The notes under the pieces were generated by a model. That model made no database searches. It saw nothing but the letters and a program-made list of their open reading frames with translations, and had not been told where the DNA came from. From the NCBI RefSeq assembly GCF_001424345.1, contig NZ_LMPF01000020.1, forward strand, positions 124,001 to 188,000: 64,000 nucleotides of DNA. Direction: 5' to 3'. This document shows positions 38,638 to 47,863 of the stretch, piece by piece. Made by a program: the position numbers and the translations under genes. Within the stretch, counting starts at the first letter, position 1; every line of letters starts with the position of its first letter. The stretch comes from Burkholderia sp. Leaf177 (lineage in GTDB: Bacteria > Pseudomonadota > Gammaproteobacteria > Burkholderiales > Burkholderiaceae).

Positions 38638-39168
38638 TCAAGCCGCGACGGAGTCGATCAACTCCATCTCCTTGCTTGTCATCAACTTTTCGATATCCAT
38701 CAGGATCAGCATGCGGCCATCGACCGTGCCGAGTCCCGTCAAATATTCGGTCGTGAGCGTGGCGCCGAATTCCGGCGCGGGCATGACCTGATCGGCTTGC
38801 AGCGTGAGGACGTCGGACACGCCGTCGACCACCATGCCCACCACGCGATGCGCCACGTTCAGAATGATCACGACCGTCTGGTTGTCGTACTCGACGCGGC
38901 CAAGATTGAACTTGATGCGCATATCCACGATCGGCACGATGATCCCGCGCAGATTGATCACGCCCTTGATGAAACCCGGCGCGTTCGCAATGCGCGTGAC
39001 GTTGTCGTAGCCGCGAATTTCCTGCACCTTCAGGATGTCGATGCCGTACTCTTCCGCGCCCAGCGTGAAGACGAGGAATTCCTGCCCGGCCGCTTCAGCC
39101 TGGGTGGAAACGCGTTGAACATCGCGGCGCTGCGCCGCGGAAGTAATCGATTGAATGTCTGCTGCCAT
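38638..39168 (-). CDS. cheW: Chemotaxis coupling protein CheW
   Basis: CheW joins receptors to CheA. The 176-residue protein is a single CheW domain ([52 protein letters not shown]). The ATG at 39168 gives the normal length; an in-frame start at 39231 would reach into cheA. A short N-terminal extension precedes the domain. Confidence 0.95.
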   Translation of the reverse strand: MAADIQSITSAAQRRDVQRVSTQAEAAGQEFLVFTLGAEEYGIDILKVQEIRGYDNVTRIANAPGFIKGVINLRGIIVPIVDMRIKFNLGRVEYDNQTVVIILNVAHRVVGMVVDGVSDVLTLQADQVMPAPEFGATLTTEYLTGLGTVDGRMLILMDIEKLMTSKEMELIDSVAA

Positions 39169-39202
39169 TTGAGCCCCCAGATTGCGGTTGTTTGGTTGAT
39201 GC

Positions 39203-41446
39203 TTAATGAGTAAGCGACGCCACAGCGCCATGCGCCGCGCGGTTTTCGCGGTTCAGCGCCGCCACGTCCACGATCAGCGCCACGCTGCCATCGCCGAGAA
39301 TGGTTGCGGCCGAAATGCCGTGCACCTTGCGGTAATTCGTTTCGAGGTTCTTCACCACCACTTGCTGCTGGCCGACGAGTTCATCGATCAACATTGCAAA
39401 GCGCCGTCCCTCGGACTGGATGATCGTGATGATTCCCTGCGTGGGTTCGGTGCGTGCGTCGCTGACTTCGAAGACCTGATGCAGCGCGACCAGCGGCAGA
39501 TATTCGCCACGCACACGCACCACGCGCTCGCCGCCGGCGACGGTGTAGATATCGTCGGCAACGGGTTGCAGCGACTCCATCACGAAGTTCAGCGGCAAGA
39601 TGAAAATTTCGCTGCCGACCTTCACCGACATGCCGTCGAGAATCGCCAGCGTAAGCGGCAAGACAATCTTCGTGGTCGTGCCGCGGCCTTCGCGCGACTG
39701 GATTTCAACGTGGCCGCCCATCGCCTGGATGTTGCGTTTCACCACGTCCATGCCAACGCCGCGGCCGGAAATATCCGTGACCTGATCGGCGGTCGAAAAG
39801 CCCGGCATGAAGATGAGTTGCCAGACTTCGTCGTCGGACATCGATTCGCTGACCTGCATGCCCTGCTTCACGGCCTTCGCGAGAATCTTGTCGCGGCGCA
39901 GGCCCGCGCCGTCGTCGCTGACTTCAATTACGATGTTGCCGCCGTGATGCGCCGCCGACAGCACCAGTTGCCCGGCCGCCGCCTTGCCGGCCGCACGGCG
40001 CGCCTCGACGGTTTCAATGCCGTGATCGAGCGAGTTGCGCACGAGGTGCGTCAACGGATCGATGATGCGTTCAATCAGGCTCTTGTCCAGTTCCGTCGCC
40101 TGACCGAACGTGACGAGTTCGACTTCCTTGCCGAGCTTCGCGGCGAGGTCGCGCACGAGACGCGGGAAACGGCTGAAGACGTAATCCATCGGCATCATGC
40201 GGATGGACATCACGGCTTCCTGCAAGTCGCGCGCATTGCGTTCGAGCTGCGCCATGCCGTTGAAGAGTCGGTCGTGCAGCGCGGGATCGAACGTGCTCGT
40301 GGTTTCGGCGAGCATGGCTTGCGTGATCACGAGCTCGCCGACGAGGTTGATCAGCTGATCGACCTTTTCAACGCCGACGCGAATCGAGCTTCCTTCCGAT
40401 GCAGCCGGCGCCGCTGCCGCGCGTGCCTTGGGCGCTTCGGCTGGAGCCGCTGCCGCAGCAGCCGCCGTAGTGGTAGCCACGCGGGACTCGGCGGCAGCGG
40501 TCGAGGCCGCCGCCGGTTCCGTCTTTTCAACTTCGGGTGCTTTTTGCGCCACCTCTTTGGTTTCCTGCACGGCTGCAACCGGCGTTTCAACTACTGATGC
40601 GCTCGATGCATTGCCACGGCCAATCGCGATCTGCGATTCATCGATCACGAAACAGCACACGGCAACAATGTCATCCGCCGATACATCCGAGTCCAGCCAC
40701 AACGTCAGGTCGCCGCCCGACTTCTTTTCCCCGACGACAGTCCCCAGGTTTCCAAGCTCCTCGGTCAACAGAGCCTGGTCCTTCTCCCCTACTCCCCGTA
40801 ACGTGATCTTCAGATGCGAACCGTCTTCAGCGCTTGCGTCCGTACCTTCCGGCGCGCCCGGAAATTCCGTCCAGTCGCCGTCTTCTTCCACGGCTTCATT
40901 GGCCTGCTCGACCACATGCGCGGGCGGCTCGTTCGGACCCAGCGCCATTGCAACCTGCGCGAGATCCTGGGCGATGGCGGCTTGATCGGCGAAAGACGGC
41001 GCGGGTTCCGCGGCGGCTTCGGGCGCATGACCCACGTCGTTACACGCGTCACCCGAATGGTTGTCACGAAGGAATTCAAGCTTGGCGCAGATTGCTTTTG
41101 CGGCCGCCGCATCCGGCTCCGCGCTCGCACGATACGCACCCAGCTGATCCGACAACACGTCCTTGGTTTCAAGGAAGGTGTCGATCATGTCGCGGCGCAA
41201 GACCAGTTCGTTGTTACGCGCCCGGTCGAGCAGCGATTCAAGGATGTGCGTGGTCTCGGTCAGCGCCGAGAAACCAAACGTCGCCGCCCCGCCCTTGATG
41301 GAATGCGCCGCGCGGAAGATCGCGCCGAGGTCCTCGGGATCGGGGTTCGCCAGATCCAGCGCGAGCAGCAGTTGCTCCATGTCGGCGAGCAGCTCGTCGG
41401 CTTCATCGAAGAAAGTTTGATAGAACTGCGTAATGTCGAGTGTCAT
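39203..41446 (-). CDS. cheA: Chemotaxis histidine kinase CheA
   Basis: CheA is the kinase that phosphorylates CheY and CheB. The 747-residue protein has an Hpt domain with H48 ([11 protein letters not shown]), a P2-like domain, a long Ala/Pro/Glu-rich linker (about 280-350), the dimerisation domain, an HATPase domain with N-, G1- and G2-boxes ([24 protein letters not shown]) and a C-terminal CheW-like domain. Length is a little above the E. coli enzyme because of the linker. Confidence 0.96.
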   Translation of the reverse strand: MTLDITQFYQTFFDEADELLADMEQLLLALDLANPDPEDLGAIFRAAHSIKGGAATFGFSALTETTHILESLLDRARNNELVLRRDMIDTFLETKDVLSDQLGAYRASAEPDAAAAKAICAKLEFLRDNHSGDACNDVGHAPEAAAEPAPSFADQAAIAQDLAQVAMALGPNEPPAHVVEQANEAVEEDGDWTEFPGAPEGTDASAEDGSHLKITLRGVGEKDQALLTEELGNLGTVVGEKKSGGDLTLWLDSDVSADDIVAVCCFVIDESQIAIGRGNASSASVVETPVAAVQETKEVAQKAPEVEKTEPAAASTAAAESRVATTTAAAAAAAPAEAPKARAAAAPAASEGSSIRVGVEKVDQLINLVGELVITQAMLAETTSTFDPALHDRLFNGMAQLERNARDLQEAVMSIRMMPMDYVFSRFPRLVRDLAAKLGKEVELVTFGQATELDKSLIERIIDPLTHLVRNSLDHGIETVEARRAAGKAAAGQLVLSAAHHGGNIVIEVSDDGAGLRRDKILAKAVKQGMQVSESMSDDEVWQLIFMPGFSTADQVTDISGRGVGMDVVKRNIQAMGGHVEIQSREGRGTTTKIVLPLTLAILDGMSVKVGSEIFILPLNFVMESLQPVADDIYTVAGGERVVRVRGEYLPLVALHQVFEVSDARTEPTQGIITIIQSEGRRFAMLIDELVGQQQVVVKNLETNYRKVHGISAATILGDGSVALIVDVAALNRENRAAHGAVASLTH

Positions 41447-41543
41447 GCCTGGGTCACCACCGGATGCCTTGTCTGTCGTCGCTGTTCGCGTCGTAACTGC
41501 GTGTGTTTTGTCTTGTACTGCGTGCTTCGATAATTCAGTTGCT

Positions 41544-41924
41544 TCAGTGCGATTGCTCGGCGTCCGACAAGGTCGCGACCAGTTCGGTCAGCATGTCGGG
41601 ATCGATCGGCTTTTCTATCCAGCCCGTTGCGCCTGCTTCGCGTGCCGCTGCCTTGAACTGCTCGCTGGATTCGGTCGTGAGCACGAGGATCGGCGTATTC
41701 GCGTACGCACGATGCCCGCGCAACTTCGCGATCAGATCGAGTCCGCTCATGGCCGGCATGTTCTGGTCGGTCACAATCAGATCGAATTGCTCGGCGAGCG
41801 CGGCTTCGTAGCCTTCCGCCCCGTCCGCGGCAACTTCCACGCGATACCCCGCCGCCACAAACGTCGCCGATAAAACCTTGCGCATGGAAGCGGAATCGTC
41901 GATTGTCAGAATGTTCTTGATCAT
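41544..41924 (-). CDS. CheY-like single-domain response regulator
   Basis: A 126-residue receiver domain with acidic pocket D9/D10 and phospho-acceptor D53 (LIVTDQNMP), VLTTES and the Lys in WIEKPI. It is the first of two CheY genes in the operon, sited between motB and cheA. It differs from the motor-type CheY near cheZ and may act as a phosphate sink or on another output; that split of roles is inference. Confidence 0.93.
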   Translation of the reverse strand: MIKNILTIDDSASMRKVLSATFVAAGYRVEVAADGAEGYEAALAEQFDLIVTDQNMPAMSGLDLIAKLRGHRAYANTPILVLTTESSEQFKAAAREAGATGWIEKPIDPDMLTELVATLSDAEQSH

Positions 41925-41971
41925 GGTTTTGTCGTACCTGTCCGATGTCTTGATGCGTGTCCTGAAGCTGG

Positions 41972-42943
41972 TTATTTCGCGGCCGGCTTGCCCGGCACGA
42001 GCGCGCCGAGTCCGAGCGTGGCGTTGCCAGCGTTGAGGGGATTGCTGGTGATCGTGGTCGCTTGCGAGTCGTCGCGCGTCATCGACTCTTCCGATTTGTG
42101 GTTCAGGACCAGAACGCTGATGCGCCGGTTTTCCGGGTCGAAAGCGTCCTTCTTGTTCAGGTTTTGCGTCGATGCCAGTCCGATCACGCGCAACACCTTC
42201 GCTTCATCCATGCCGCCCGAAATCAGTTCGCGGCGCGAGGCGTTGGCCCGATCCGCCGATAATTCCCAGTTGCTGTAGCCCTTCTCGCCGCCCGCGTATT
42301 GCGTGGCGTCGGTGTGTCCTTGCACCACGATGCGGTTCGGCACGTCGTTGAGCGCCTTGCCGATTTCGCGCAGGATGTCGCGCATGTACGGCTGCACGGA
42401 GTTGCTGGCGAGGGCGAACATCGGGCGCTTTTGTGTATCGACAATTTCGATTCGCAAACCTTGCTGCGTCGAATCGATGCGAATTTGCTGGCGGAACTGG
42501 CGCAATACGGGATTCGCTTCGATCGCCGACATCAGCTTCACTTGCAGGTCATGCAACCGCGCCTGATCGCGGCGTTCGAGTTCGCCTTGCGCGTCTTTCA
42601 GCATTTGTTCATCGATACGATTCGAGCGCCGCGTGCCGTCGCTCATGCGTGTCGTGCCGTCTTCGGGCGAGGAGATATCGCGCCCGCCGCCGTCGATAAT
42701 GCTTGCGTCCATGCCCGACCGCTGTCCGCCCATGATCGCGTTCTTGAGCGGCATGTTGAAATACTCCGCAATCCCGTGGCGCTGCACGGGCGTCACCGCG
42801 CTCAGCAGCCACATCAGCAGGAAGAACGCCATCATCGCTGTCATGAAGTCGGCGTAAGCGAGTTTCCACGCGCCGCCGTGATGCGCCTTCTTGCTCGATA
42901 TGATCCGTTTGATGAAGATCGGGCGGTCGTTCTTGGTGGACAT
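41972..42943 (-). CDS. motB: Flagellar motor stator protein MotB
   Basis: MotB forms the proton-driven stator with MotA and anchors it to peptidoglycan. The 323-residue protein has a single N-terminal membrane helix with the proton-carrying D32 (KLAYADFMTAMMAFFLLMW), a plug region, and a C-terminal OmpA-like peptidoglycan-binding domain (VVQGHTDATQY, NWELSADRANASRREL). Length and residues fit proton-type stators. Confidence 0.96.
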   Translation of the reverse strand: MSTKNDRPIFIKRIISSKKAHHGGAWKLAYADFMTAMMAFFLLMWLLSAVTPVQRHGIAEYFNMPLKNAIMGGQRSGMDASIIDGGGRDISSPEDGTTRMSDGTRRSNRIDEQMLKDAQGELERRDQARLHDLQVKLMSAIEANPVLRQFRQQIRIDSTQQGLRIEIVDTQKRPMFALASNSVQPYMRDILREIGKALNDVPNRIVVQGHTDATQYAGGEKGYSNWELSADRANASRRELISGGMDEAKVLRVIGLASTQNLNKKDAFDPENRRISVLVLNHKSEESMTRDDSQATTITSNPLNAGNATLGLGALVPGKPAAK

Positions 42944-42980
42944 GGCGGTTTCTCCGGGAGCGCGTGGTCGCTTGAAAGCG

Positions 42981-43841
42981 TTATTTCGCCTTCACGCGGC
43001 GCACGTGTTCTTCCAGTTCGGAAAACGACGGACGCTCTGTGGAGAACAGCACCTTGCGGCCGAACTCGACCGCAATTGCCGGGGCATAACCGTTCAGGCT
43101 TGCGAGAATCGTGACCTTGATGCACTGGAACATTTTCGTGGACTCGGCCACGCGCTGTTCCGCGACGCTCGCCAGCGGCCCGATCAATCCGTACGACAAC
43201 AAAATGCCGAGGAACGTCCCGACCAAAGCCTGCGCGATCATTTCACCGAGAATGGCCGGTGGCTGATCAGCCGATGCCATCGTGTGAACCACGCCCATCA
43301 CGGCCGCGACAATGCCGAACGCCGGCATTGCGTCACCGACCTTATGCAGCGCTTGCGCCGGGCCTTCGCCTTCGGCGTGATGCGTTTCGATTTCCTCGTC
43401 CATCAGGCTTTCGATCTCGAACGCGTTCATGTTGCCGCCCACCATCAGGCGCAAATAATCGGTCAGGAATTCAACAGTGTGGTGATCGGCCAGGATCTTC
43501 GGATACTGCGAAAAGATCGGGCTTTTAGCGGGATCGTCGATATCCGATTCCAGCGTCAACGTGCCTTCCTTGCGCGCCTTGGCGAGCAGCACGTAGAGCA
43601 GCGCCATCAGTTCCATGTACACGTCTTTGTTGTACTTGGAGCCTTTGAAGAGCGTGGGAATCACGCGCAGCGTGGCCTTGATCGTCTTCATGCCGTTGCC
43701 GAGGATGAAAGCGCCGACGCCCGCGCCCGCGATCATCAGGATTTCCACAGGCTGGACCAGCGCGCCCAGATGCCCGCCTTCCAGCGCATAACCGCCGAAA
43801 ACCGACAAAAGCGTCACTAGTGTTCCGATGAAAATCAGCAC
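42981..43841 (-). CDS. motA: Flagellar motor stator protein MotA
   Basis: The 286-residue stator subunit has four predicted membrane segments (residues about 2-20, 32-50, 170-190, 200-222) and a large cytoplasmic loop between the second and third. The conserved GDAMPAFGIVAAVMGVVHTM and FLGILLSYGLIGPLA segments line the channel. It is the first gene of the mot-che operon and lies behind a sigma-28 promoter. Confidence 0.96.
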   Translation of the reverse strand: MLIFIGTLVTLLSVFGGYALEGGHLGALVQPVEILMIAGAGVGAFILGNGMKTIKATLRVIPTLFKGSKYNKDVYMELMALLYVLLAKARKEGTLTLESDIDDPAKSPIFSQYPKILADHHTVEFLTDYLRLMVGGNMNAFEIESLMDEEIETHHAEGEGPAQALHKVGDAMPAFGIVAAVMGVVHTMASADQPPAILGEMIAQALVGTFLGILLSYGLIGPLASVAEQRVAESTKMFQCIKVTILASLNGYAPAIAVEFGRKVLFSTERPSFSELEEHVRRVKAK

Positions 43842-44540
43842 AATCGAATCCTCTTGGTTGCATCGGCGAAACCGCCGTTAAGTGGTTTACGGCAGGACGA
43901 TGGAAAACTTTGAAGGGAATGGAAAGGTGCGAATTCGGCTGCGTCTTTATTGGCGGGGCGTGGTGCGAGGTAAGGTGAAACGTGGCGCCCGGGCTAGTGG
44001 GCGCAATCGGTCGAAAATGCCGATTCTTCTCGCAATGCGGTTAATCGCGGTTTTTAAATTACCGAAAGCGCCAAAGTTTTCTTACAAGACTGTTGCTGTG
44101 ACTGTTTAACGGCGCGGAGCCGAAACAATTGACTCGGTGACAGCGGATTGCCTGGTTTTCCGACCGAATCCCATATGAGGCGGGCATTCGCCTCTTGCCT
44201 AAGTTGGCACAGCCATTGCTCTCTTCTGCGTCCTGGGCATCGCGCAGTAATCACCATGGAGCGCTGATACGAGCGCAATCGCCCGCCAGGTAAGGACTTC
44301 AGCCGCTGTTTCCGGATCGTAACCGGCGGTGTTTCGCCCTGTAACAAGGTTAAGCGATTGAAAAATGACTCGGCGATCACCGGAGTCATCTTGATAATGG
44401 GTCGTAAGGGATTACCCGATTCACCCGGGTCCGATTTCCAACGGGGGCGGCAGCATAGAGGCTGGCCCGTCCGCAAGGCTTCAACGGTTTTCTATCGGAA
44501 ATCTGTCATTTGAAGCCGTAACGAACAGGAGAGTCACGTT
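43842..44540. other. Long divergent intergenic region
   Basis: About 700 bases between motA and the glycosyltransferase gene. It contains the motA sigma-28 promoter (43886-43912) and a GCGCCC/GGGCGC hairpin (43985-44004). A 140-codon minus-strand open frame at 44054-44476 shows no signs of being real. In many Burkholderia flhDC lies in this place; no flhD- or flhC-like protein is encoded here. Confidence 0.55.
43886..43912 (-). promoter_or_regulatory. Sigma-28 (FliA) promoter of the mot-che operon
   Basis: On the minus strand, CAAAGTTT-N11-GCCGTAAA, against the FliA consensus TAAAGTTT-N11-GCCGATAA (7/8 and 6/8 matches with exact spacing). It lies about 45 bases upstream of the motA start. 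Confidence 0.75.
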
Positions 44541-45605
44541 ATGCGTATCGCACAAATTGCACCCTTGCATGAAGCCGTTCCTCCGAAGTTTTACGGCGGC
44601 ACAGAGCGCGTCGTCTCGTATCTGAGCGATGCGCTGGTTGATCTCGGCCACGACGTTACGCTCTTCGCAAGCGGGGATTCGGAAACCAAGGCGACGCTCG
44701 ACGCCGCGTGGCCACGTGCGTTGCGCCTCGACCCGACCATCCGCGACTGGAACGCGCCGCATGCGCTGTTGCTGGAAAAAGTGCGCCGCCGCGCGCATGA
44801 GTTCGACGTGTTGCACTTCCACCTCGACTACATGCCCTTCTCGACGTTTTCGCAGATGGACACGCCTTTCGTGACGACGCTGCACGGCCGCCTGGATCTG
44901 CCCGAACTGCAACCGGTTTTCGATGCATTCCCGGAAGCGCCGGTTATCTCGATTTCGGATTCGCAGCGTCAGCCGCTGCCGCAAGCCGCGTGGCTCAACA
45001 CGATTTATCACGGTCTGCCGCAGAATCTGCTAACACCGCAAAAGCACAAGAAGCCTGAGTATCTTGCGTTCCTGGGTCGTATTTGCCCGGAAAAGCGCGC
45101 AGATCTGGCGATTCAGATCGCGGCGCAAACTGGTTTGCCGCTGAAAATTGCAGCCAAGGTGGACAAGGTCGATCAGGAATATTTCAAGAGCACGATCGAA
45201 CCGTTGTTGTCGAGCGCGAACGTGGAATTCGTCGGCGAAATCAACGAGCAGCAAAAGCCCGAGTTCTTGTCAGGCGCCAAGGCGTTGCTGTTCCCGATCG
45301 ACTGGTCGGAGCCGTTTGGCCTGGTCATGATCGAAGCCATGGCGTGCGGAACGCCGGTGATTGCATTTAATCGCGGTTCGGTGCCGGAAGTTATTGATCA
45401 CGGCGTGACGGGTTTTATTTGTGAAGACGTGCAAGGTGCGGTTGGCGCGTTGCAACGCCTCGATGAACTGTCGCGTACTGAAATCCGCGCGCAATTCGAA
45501 CGCCGTTTCTGCGCGAGCACAATGGCTCAGAATTACGTGGATAGCTACACCGCGCTTCTTCAAGCAGCAAAGCGCCCAATGCTCCGTCAGGTTGCAGTCG
45601 GCTAA
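44541..45605 (+). CDS. Glycosyltransferase family 4 protein
   Basis: The 354-residue protein has the GT-B fold: an N-terminal domain opening MRIAQIAPLHEAVPPKFYGG with GTERVV, and a C-terminal nucleotide-sugar domain with FLGRICPEKRADLAI, ALLFPIDWSEPFGLVMIEAMACGTPVI split across the E-x7-E motif. AGGAG precedes the ATG. It sits alone between the motor operon and an H-NS-like gene. The acceptor is unknown; a role in flagellin or exopolysaccharide glycosylation is only a guess from position. Confidence 0.9.
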   Translation: MRIAQIAPLHEAVPPKFYGGTERVVSYLSDALVDLGHDVTLFASGDSETKATLDAAWPRALRLDPTIRDWNAPHALLLEKVRRRAHEFDVLHFHLDYMPFSTFSQMDTPFVTTLHGRLDLPELQPVFDAFPEAPVISISDSQRQPLPQAAWLNTIYHGLPQNLLTPQKHKKPEYLAFLGRICPEKRADLAIQIAAQTGLPLKIAAKVDKVDQEYFKSTIEPLLSSANVEFVGEINEQQKPEFLSGAKALLFPIDWSEPFGLVMIEAMACGTPVIAFNRGSVPEVIDHGVTGFICEDVQGAVGALQRLDELSRTEIRAQFERRFCASTMAQNYVDSYTALLQAAKRPMLRQVAVG

Positions 45606-45717
45606 ACGGGAATCGCATTGATCAAACCGGTGTCGCTCAATATTGTTCATTTACGCAAGCGCGACATCCGGCCAGATTAAATGCCTGTAACCGGAATGGA
45701 TTGGTTTATTGCAACGC

Positions 45718-45749
45718 AAAAAGTCCACCTCAATAGGTGGACTTTTTTT
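45718..45749. terminator. Bidirectional rho-independent terminator
   Basis: AAAAAGTCCACCT-CAAT-AGGTGGACTTTTT, a perfect 13-base stem. It lies between the glycosyltransferase and the convergent H-NS-like gene. Confidence 0.93.
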
Positions 45750-45805
45750 GCCTTCGGGCATGCTCATCGCAATCCTTTCGCTGCCTGTCTCAATGCGCGG
45801 CTATT

Positions 45806-46111
45806 TCAGGAATGATCCTGATTAATCAGAAATCGCTCGCGGCTCTTACCCACGATCCACTTCGGCGGTTTGCCGCGGCCACTCCAGGTATTACCTGACT
45901 TCGGATCTTGATAGACCGGCGGCAATGGCTCCTTCTTCGGCGGCCGCCCACGACGCACAACGGTCAATCCGAGATCTTGTGCCGTAAGACCATACTCGAC
46001 AATCTTTCGCCGGATATCGGCGAGTACCGCTTCCAGTTCCACGCGACGCGCTTCTTCAGCCTGCTCCTGAAGTTTTGCGATCTGCGCTTTCAACTCGATG
46101 TATTGCGACAT
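45806..46111 (-). CDS. H-NS-family nucleoid protein
   Basis: The 101-residue protein has an N-terminal coiled coil (about residues 5-45) for oligomerisation and a C-terminal H-NS DNA-binding domain with the core WSGRGKPPKWI, preceded by a basic RRGRPPKKEP linker with an AT-hook-like RGRPP. AGAAGGA lies six bases before the ATG at 46111; another ATG at 46117 is too close. It is likely a xenogene silencer or global regulator. Confidence 0.93.
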   Translation of the reverse strand: MSQYIELKAQIAKLQEQAEEARRVELEAVLADIRRKIVEYGLTAQDLGLTVVRRGRPPKKEPLPPVYQDPKSGNTWSGRGKPPKWIVGKSRERFLINQDHS

Positions 46112-46281
46112 TTTCATTCCTTCTAATAGGCAGCGATTATTGAGAAGCCTAACGGCATTGAATAAAAGATGCAACGGTCGCTAACGCAATTGCAGAAAGT
46201 CTGAAACCGAATAAGAAAATTCCTGAAACTATAGGTCACTCTTATTAAGACTTGCCTTAGTTCTGGTTCATTTGACAATTG

Positions 46282-46310
46282 TTGACATTTACTCCCGATA
46301 CTCGGATTAC
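46282..46310 (+). promoter_or_regulatory. Possible aqpZ promoter
   Basis: A perfect -35 TTGACA at 46282 with GATTAC 17 bases later as a weak -10. A second TTGACA lies ten bases upstream (46272). It is about 100 bases before the aqpZ start in the AT-rich region divergent from the H-NS-like gene. Confidence 0.4.
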
Positions 46311-46403
46311 ACTGCCTACCCGCTGTTCTGATCGAACCAAATAAAGGGGATCACAAGCAGTGGAAGTGTTTCAGTTTTTTATATATTTTTAGGACTTCGA
46401 ATC

Positions 46404-47123
46404 ATGCGATTAGGACAGCGCCTCGGCGCAGAAATGTTTGGTACGTTCTGGCTCGTGCTGGGCGGCTGCGGAAGCGCAGTGCTCGCCGCGGGATTTCCTC
46501 AACTCGGTATTGGCTTTGTGGGCGTCTCGCTCGCGTTTGGCCTGACCGTGCTCACCATGGCGTATGCCATCGGCCATATTTCGGGCTGCCATTTGAACCC
46601 GGCCGTGAGCGTTGGCTTGACCGTTGCCGGTCGCTTCCCAGTCCGCGAACTGGCTCCGTACATTGTCGCGCAAGTGATCGGCGGCATTCTTGGCGCCTAC
46701 GTGTTGTCGGTGATCGCCAGTGGCGCGCCGGGTTTCGACCTGGTTGCAAGCGGTTTCGCGACCAATGGTTTCGGTGACCAGTCGCCGGGTCATTACTCGA
46801 TGATGGCCGCACTCGTCTGCGAAGTGGTCATGACGTTCTTCTTCTTGTTCGTCATCCTCGGCGCAACGGATAGCCGCGCGCCCGCCGGCTTTGCACCTAT
46901 CGCCATCGGCCTGTGCCTGACGCTGATCCACTTGATCTCGATCCCCGTCACGAACACGTCGGTCAATCCGGCTCGTTCGACTGGCCCGGCGCTGTTCGTA
47001 GGCGGCGCGGCTGTGGAACAACTCTGGTTGTTCTGGGTTGCACCGATCATTGGCGCAATCATCGCCGGCGTGGTTTATCCGCTGTTGACCGGCGCAAAGA
47101 ACCGGGCGCTTGCATCGGCTTAA
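46404..47123 (+). CDS. aqpZ: Aquaporin Z
   Basis: A 239-residue water channel of the inner membrane with six membrane helices and two half-helices. Both NPA motifs are seen (HLNPAVSVG and SVNPARSTG). The selectivity-filter segments and the typical start ([21 protein letters not shown]) match AqpZ and not glycerol facilitators. It is monocistronic, ending at a terminator. Confidence 0.96.
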   Translation: MRLGQRLGAEMFGTFWLVLGGCGSAVLAAGFPQLGIGFVGVSLAFGLTVLTMAYAIGHISGCHLNPAVSVGLTVAGRFPVRELAPYIVAQVIGGILGAYVLSVIASGAPGFDLVASGFATNGFGDQSPGHYSMMAALVCEVVMTFFFLFVILGATDSRAPAGFAPIAIGLCLTLIHLISIPVTNTSVNPARSTGPALFVGGAAVEQLWLFWVAPIIGAIIAGVVYPLLTGAKNRALASA

Positions 47124-47471
47124 TTTCAGCGATTCAAGCTGAATAAAAAACGGGCGCTCGACGCCCGTTTTTTTATTGGTTTCGCGTTAGTTCGGTATTT
47201 AGTCAGTCGAGCATTATGAATTGGCTGCGACAAATGTAATGGGCGTTTACTGCTTTGCAGATATCGAAATGCAGGTGCGGCATCTAAGACTCGCTCATTA
47301 AACCCGCCAACCTTTACCCATCATCGTTTTCGCGTGCCTTCGTCGCACGCTCTCGTACCGCAACCTCCCTTTCGCAACACTTTCACCCGGTAACAACTCG
47401 TCGATACTCGTAAGACTACGGTTGCGTACATTGGATTCATGCGACACGCGTCGCCCAAAACGGAGAACACC
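47124..47471. other. Gap between aqpZ and the small exported protein
   Basis: Contains the aqpZ terminator. No other gene or clear element is seen. Confidence 0.5.
47145..47174 (+). terminator. Rho-independent terminator of aqpZ
   Basis: CGGGCG-CTCGA-CGCCCG followed by seven T residues. Confidence 0.9.
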
Positions 47472-47795
47472 ATGAAACGCATCGTTACTCACTTGCTCGT
47501 AGCAGCCGGTCTTGCGATGGGCGCAGTTGGAGCAGCGCAGGCGCATACGGATTTGAATATAGGCTTGTCGCTGGGCGGACCGGTTTATTCACGGCCGACA
47601 CCGGTTTATGTCCAACCGGCTCCGTATTACCGCGCTGCACCGCCGGCATATCGTCATTACGACGAACCGCGCTGGGGTGGATCGGATCGGGGACGTTGGG
47701 ATCGTACGGGCTGGGACCATCGGGATAATTATCGCAACGATAATCGTGGCGACGATCACAACAATAATCGCGGCGGATGGAATCATCGCGGATAA
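47472..47795 (+). CDS. Small exported protein, Tyr/Pro- then Asp/Asn/Arg/His-rich
   Basis: The 107-residue protein has a signal peptide (about residues 1-24, ending AAQAH), then a Pro/Tyr/Val-rich stretch with PTPVYVQPAPYY, and a tail built of D, N, R, G, W and H (for instance DNRGDDHNNNRGGW). The composition suggests a disordered, possibly metal- or water-binding envelope protein. A GGAGAA site precedes the ATG. No family function is known. Confidence 0.78.
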   Translation: MKRIVTHLLVAAGLAMGAVGAAQAHTDLNIGLSLGGPVYSRPTPVYVQPAPYYRAAPPAYRHYDEPRWGGSDRGRWDRTGWDHRDNYRNDNRGDDHNNNRGGWNHRG

Positions 47796-47827
47796 AACGG
47801 CAGTTCGCACGTTGCGCAGTTTCTAGA

Positions 47828-47860
47828 TAAAGGGAGCGGTTATTAACGGAGCTCCCTTTA
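47828..47860. terminator. Probable terminator between convergent genes
   Basis: A perfect 10-base inverted repeat TAAAGGGAGC / GCTCCCTTTA with a 13-base loop, between the small exported protein and the HAD phosphatase gene. The T-run is short (TTTA), so efficiency is uncertain. Confidence 0.6.
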
Positions 47861-47863
47861 CTG

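Noticed and set aside
44054-44476. Minus-strand 140-codon open frame upstream of motA
   Set aside because: No family motif, no ribosome site and an Arg/Gln/Pro-rich composition; it is not flhC or flhD.
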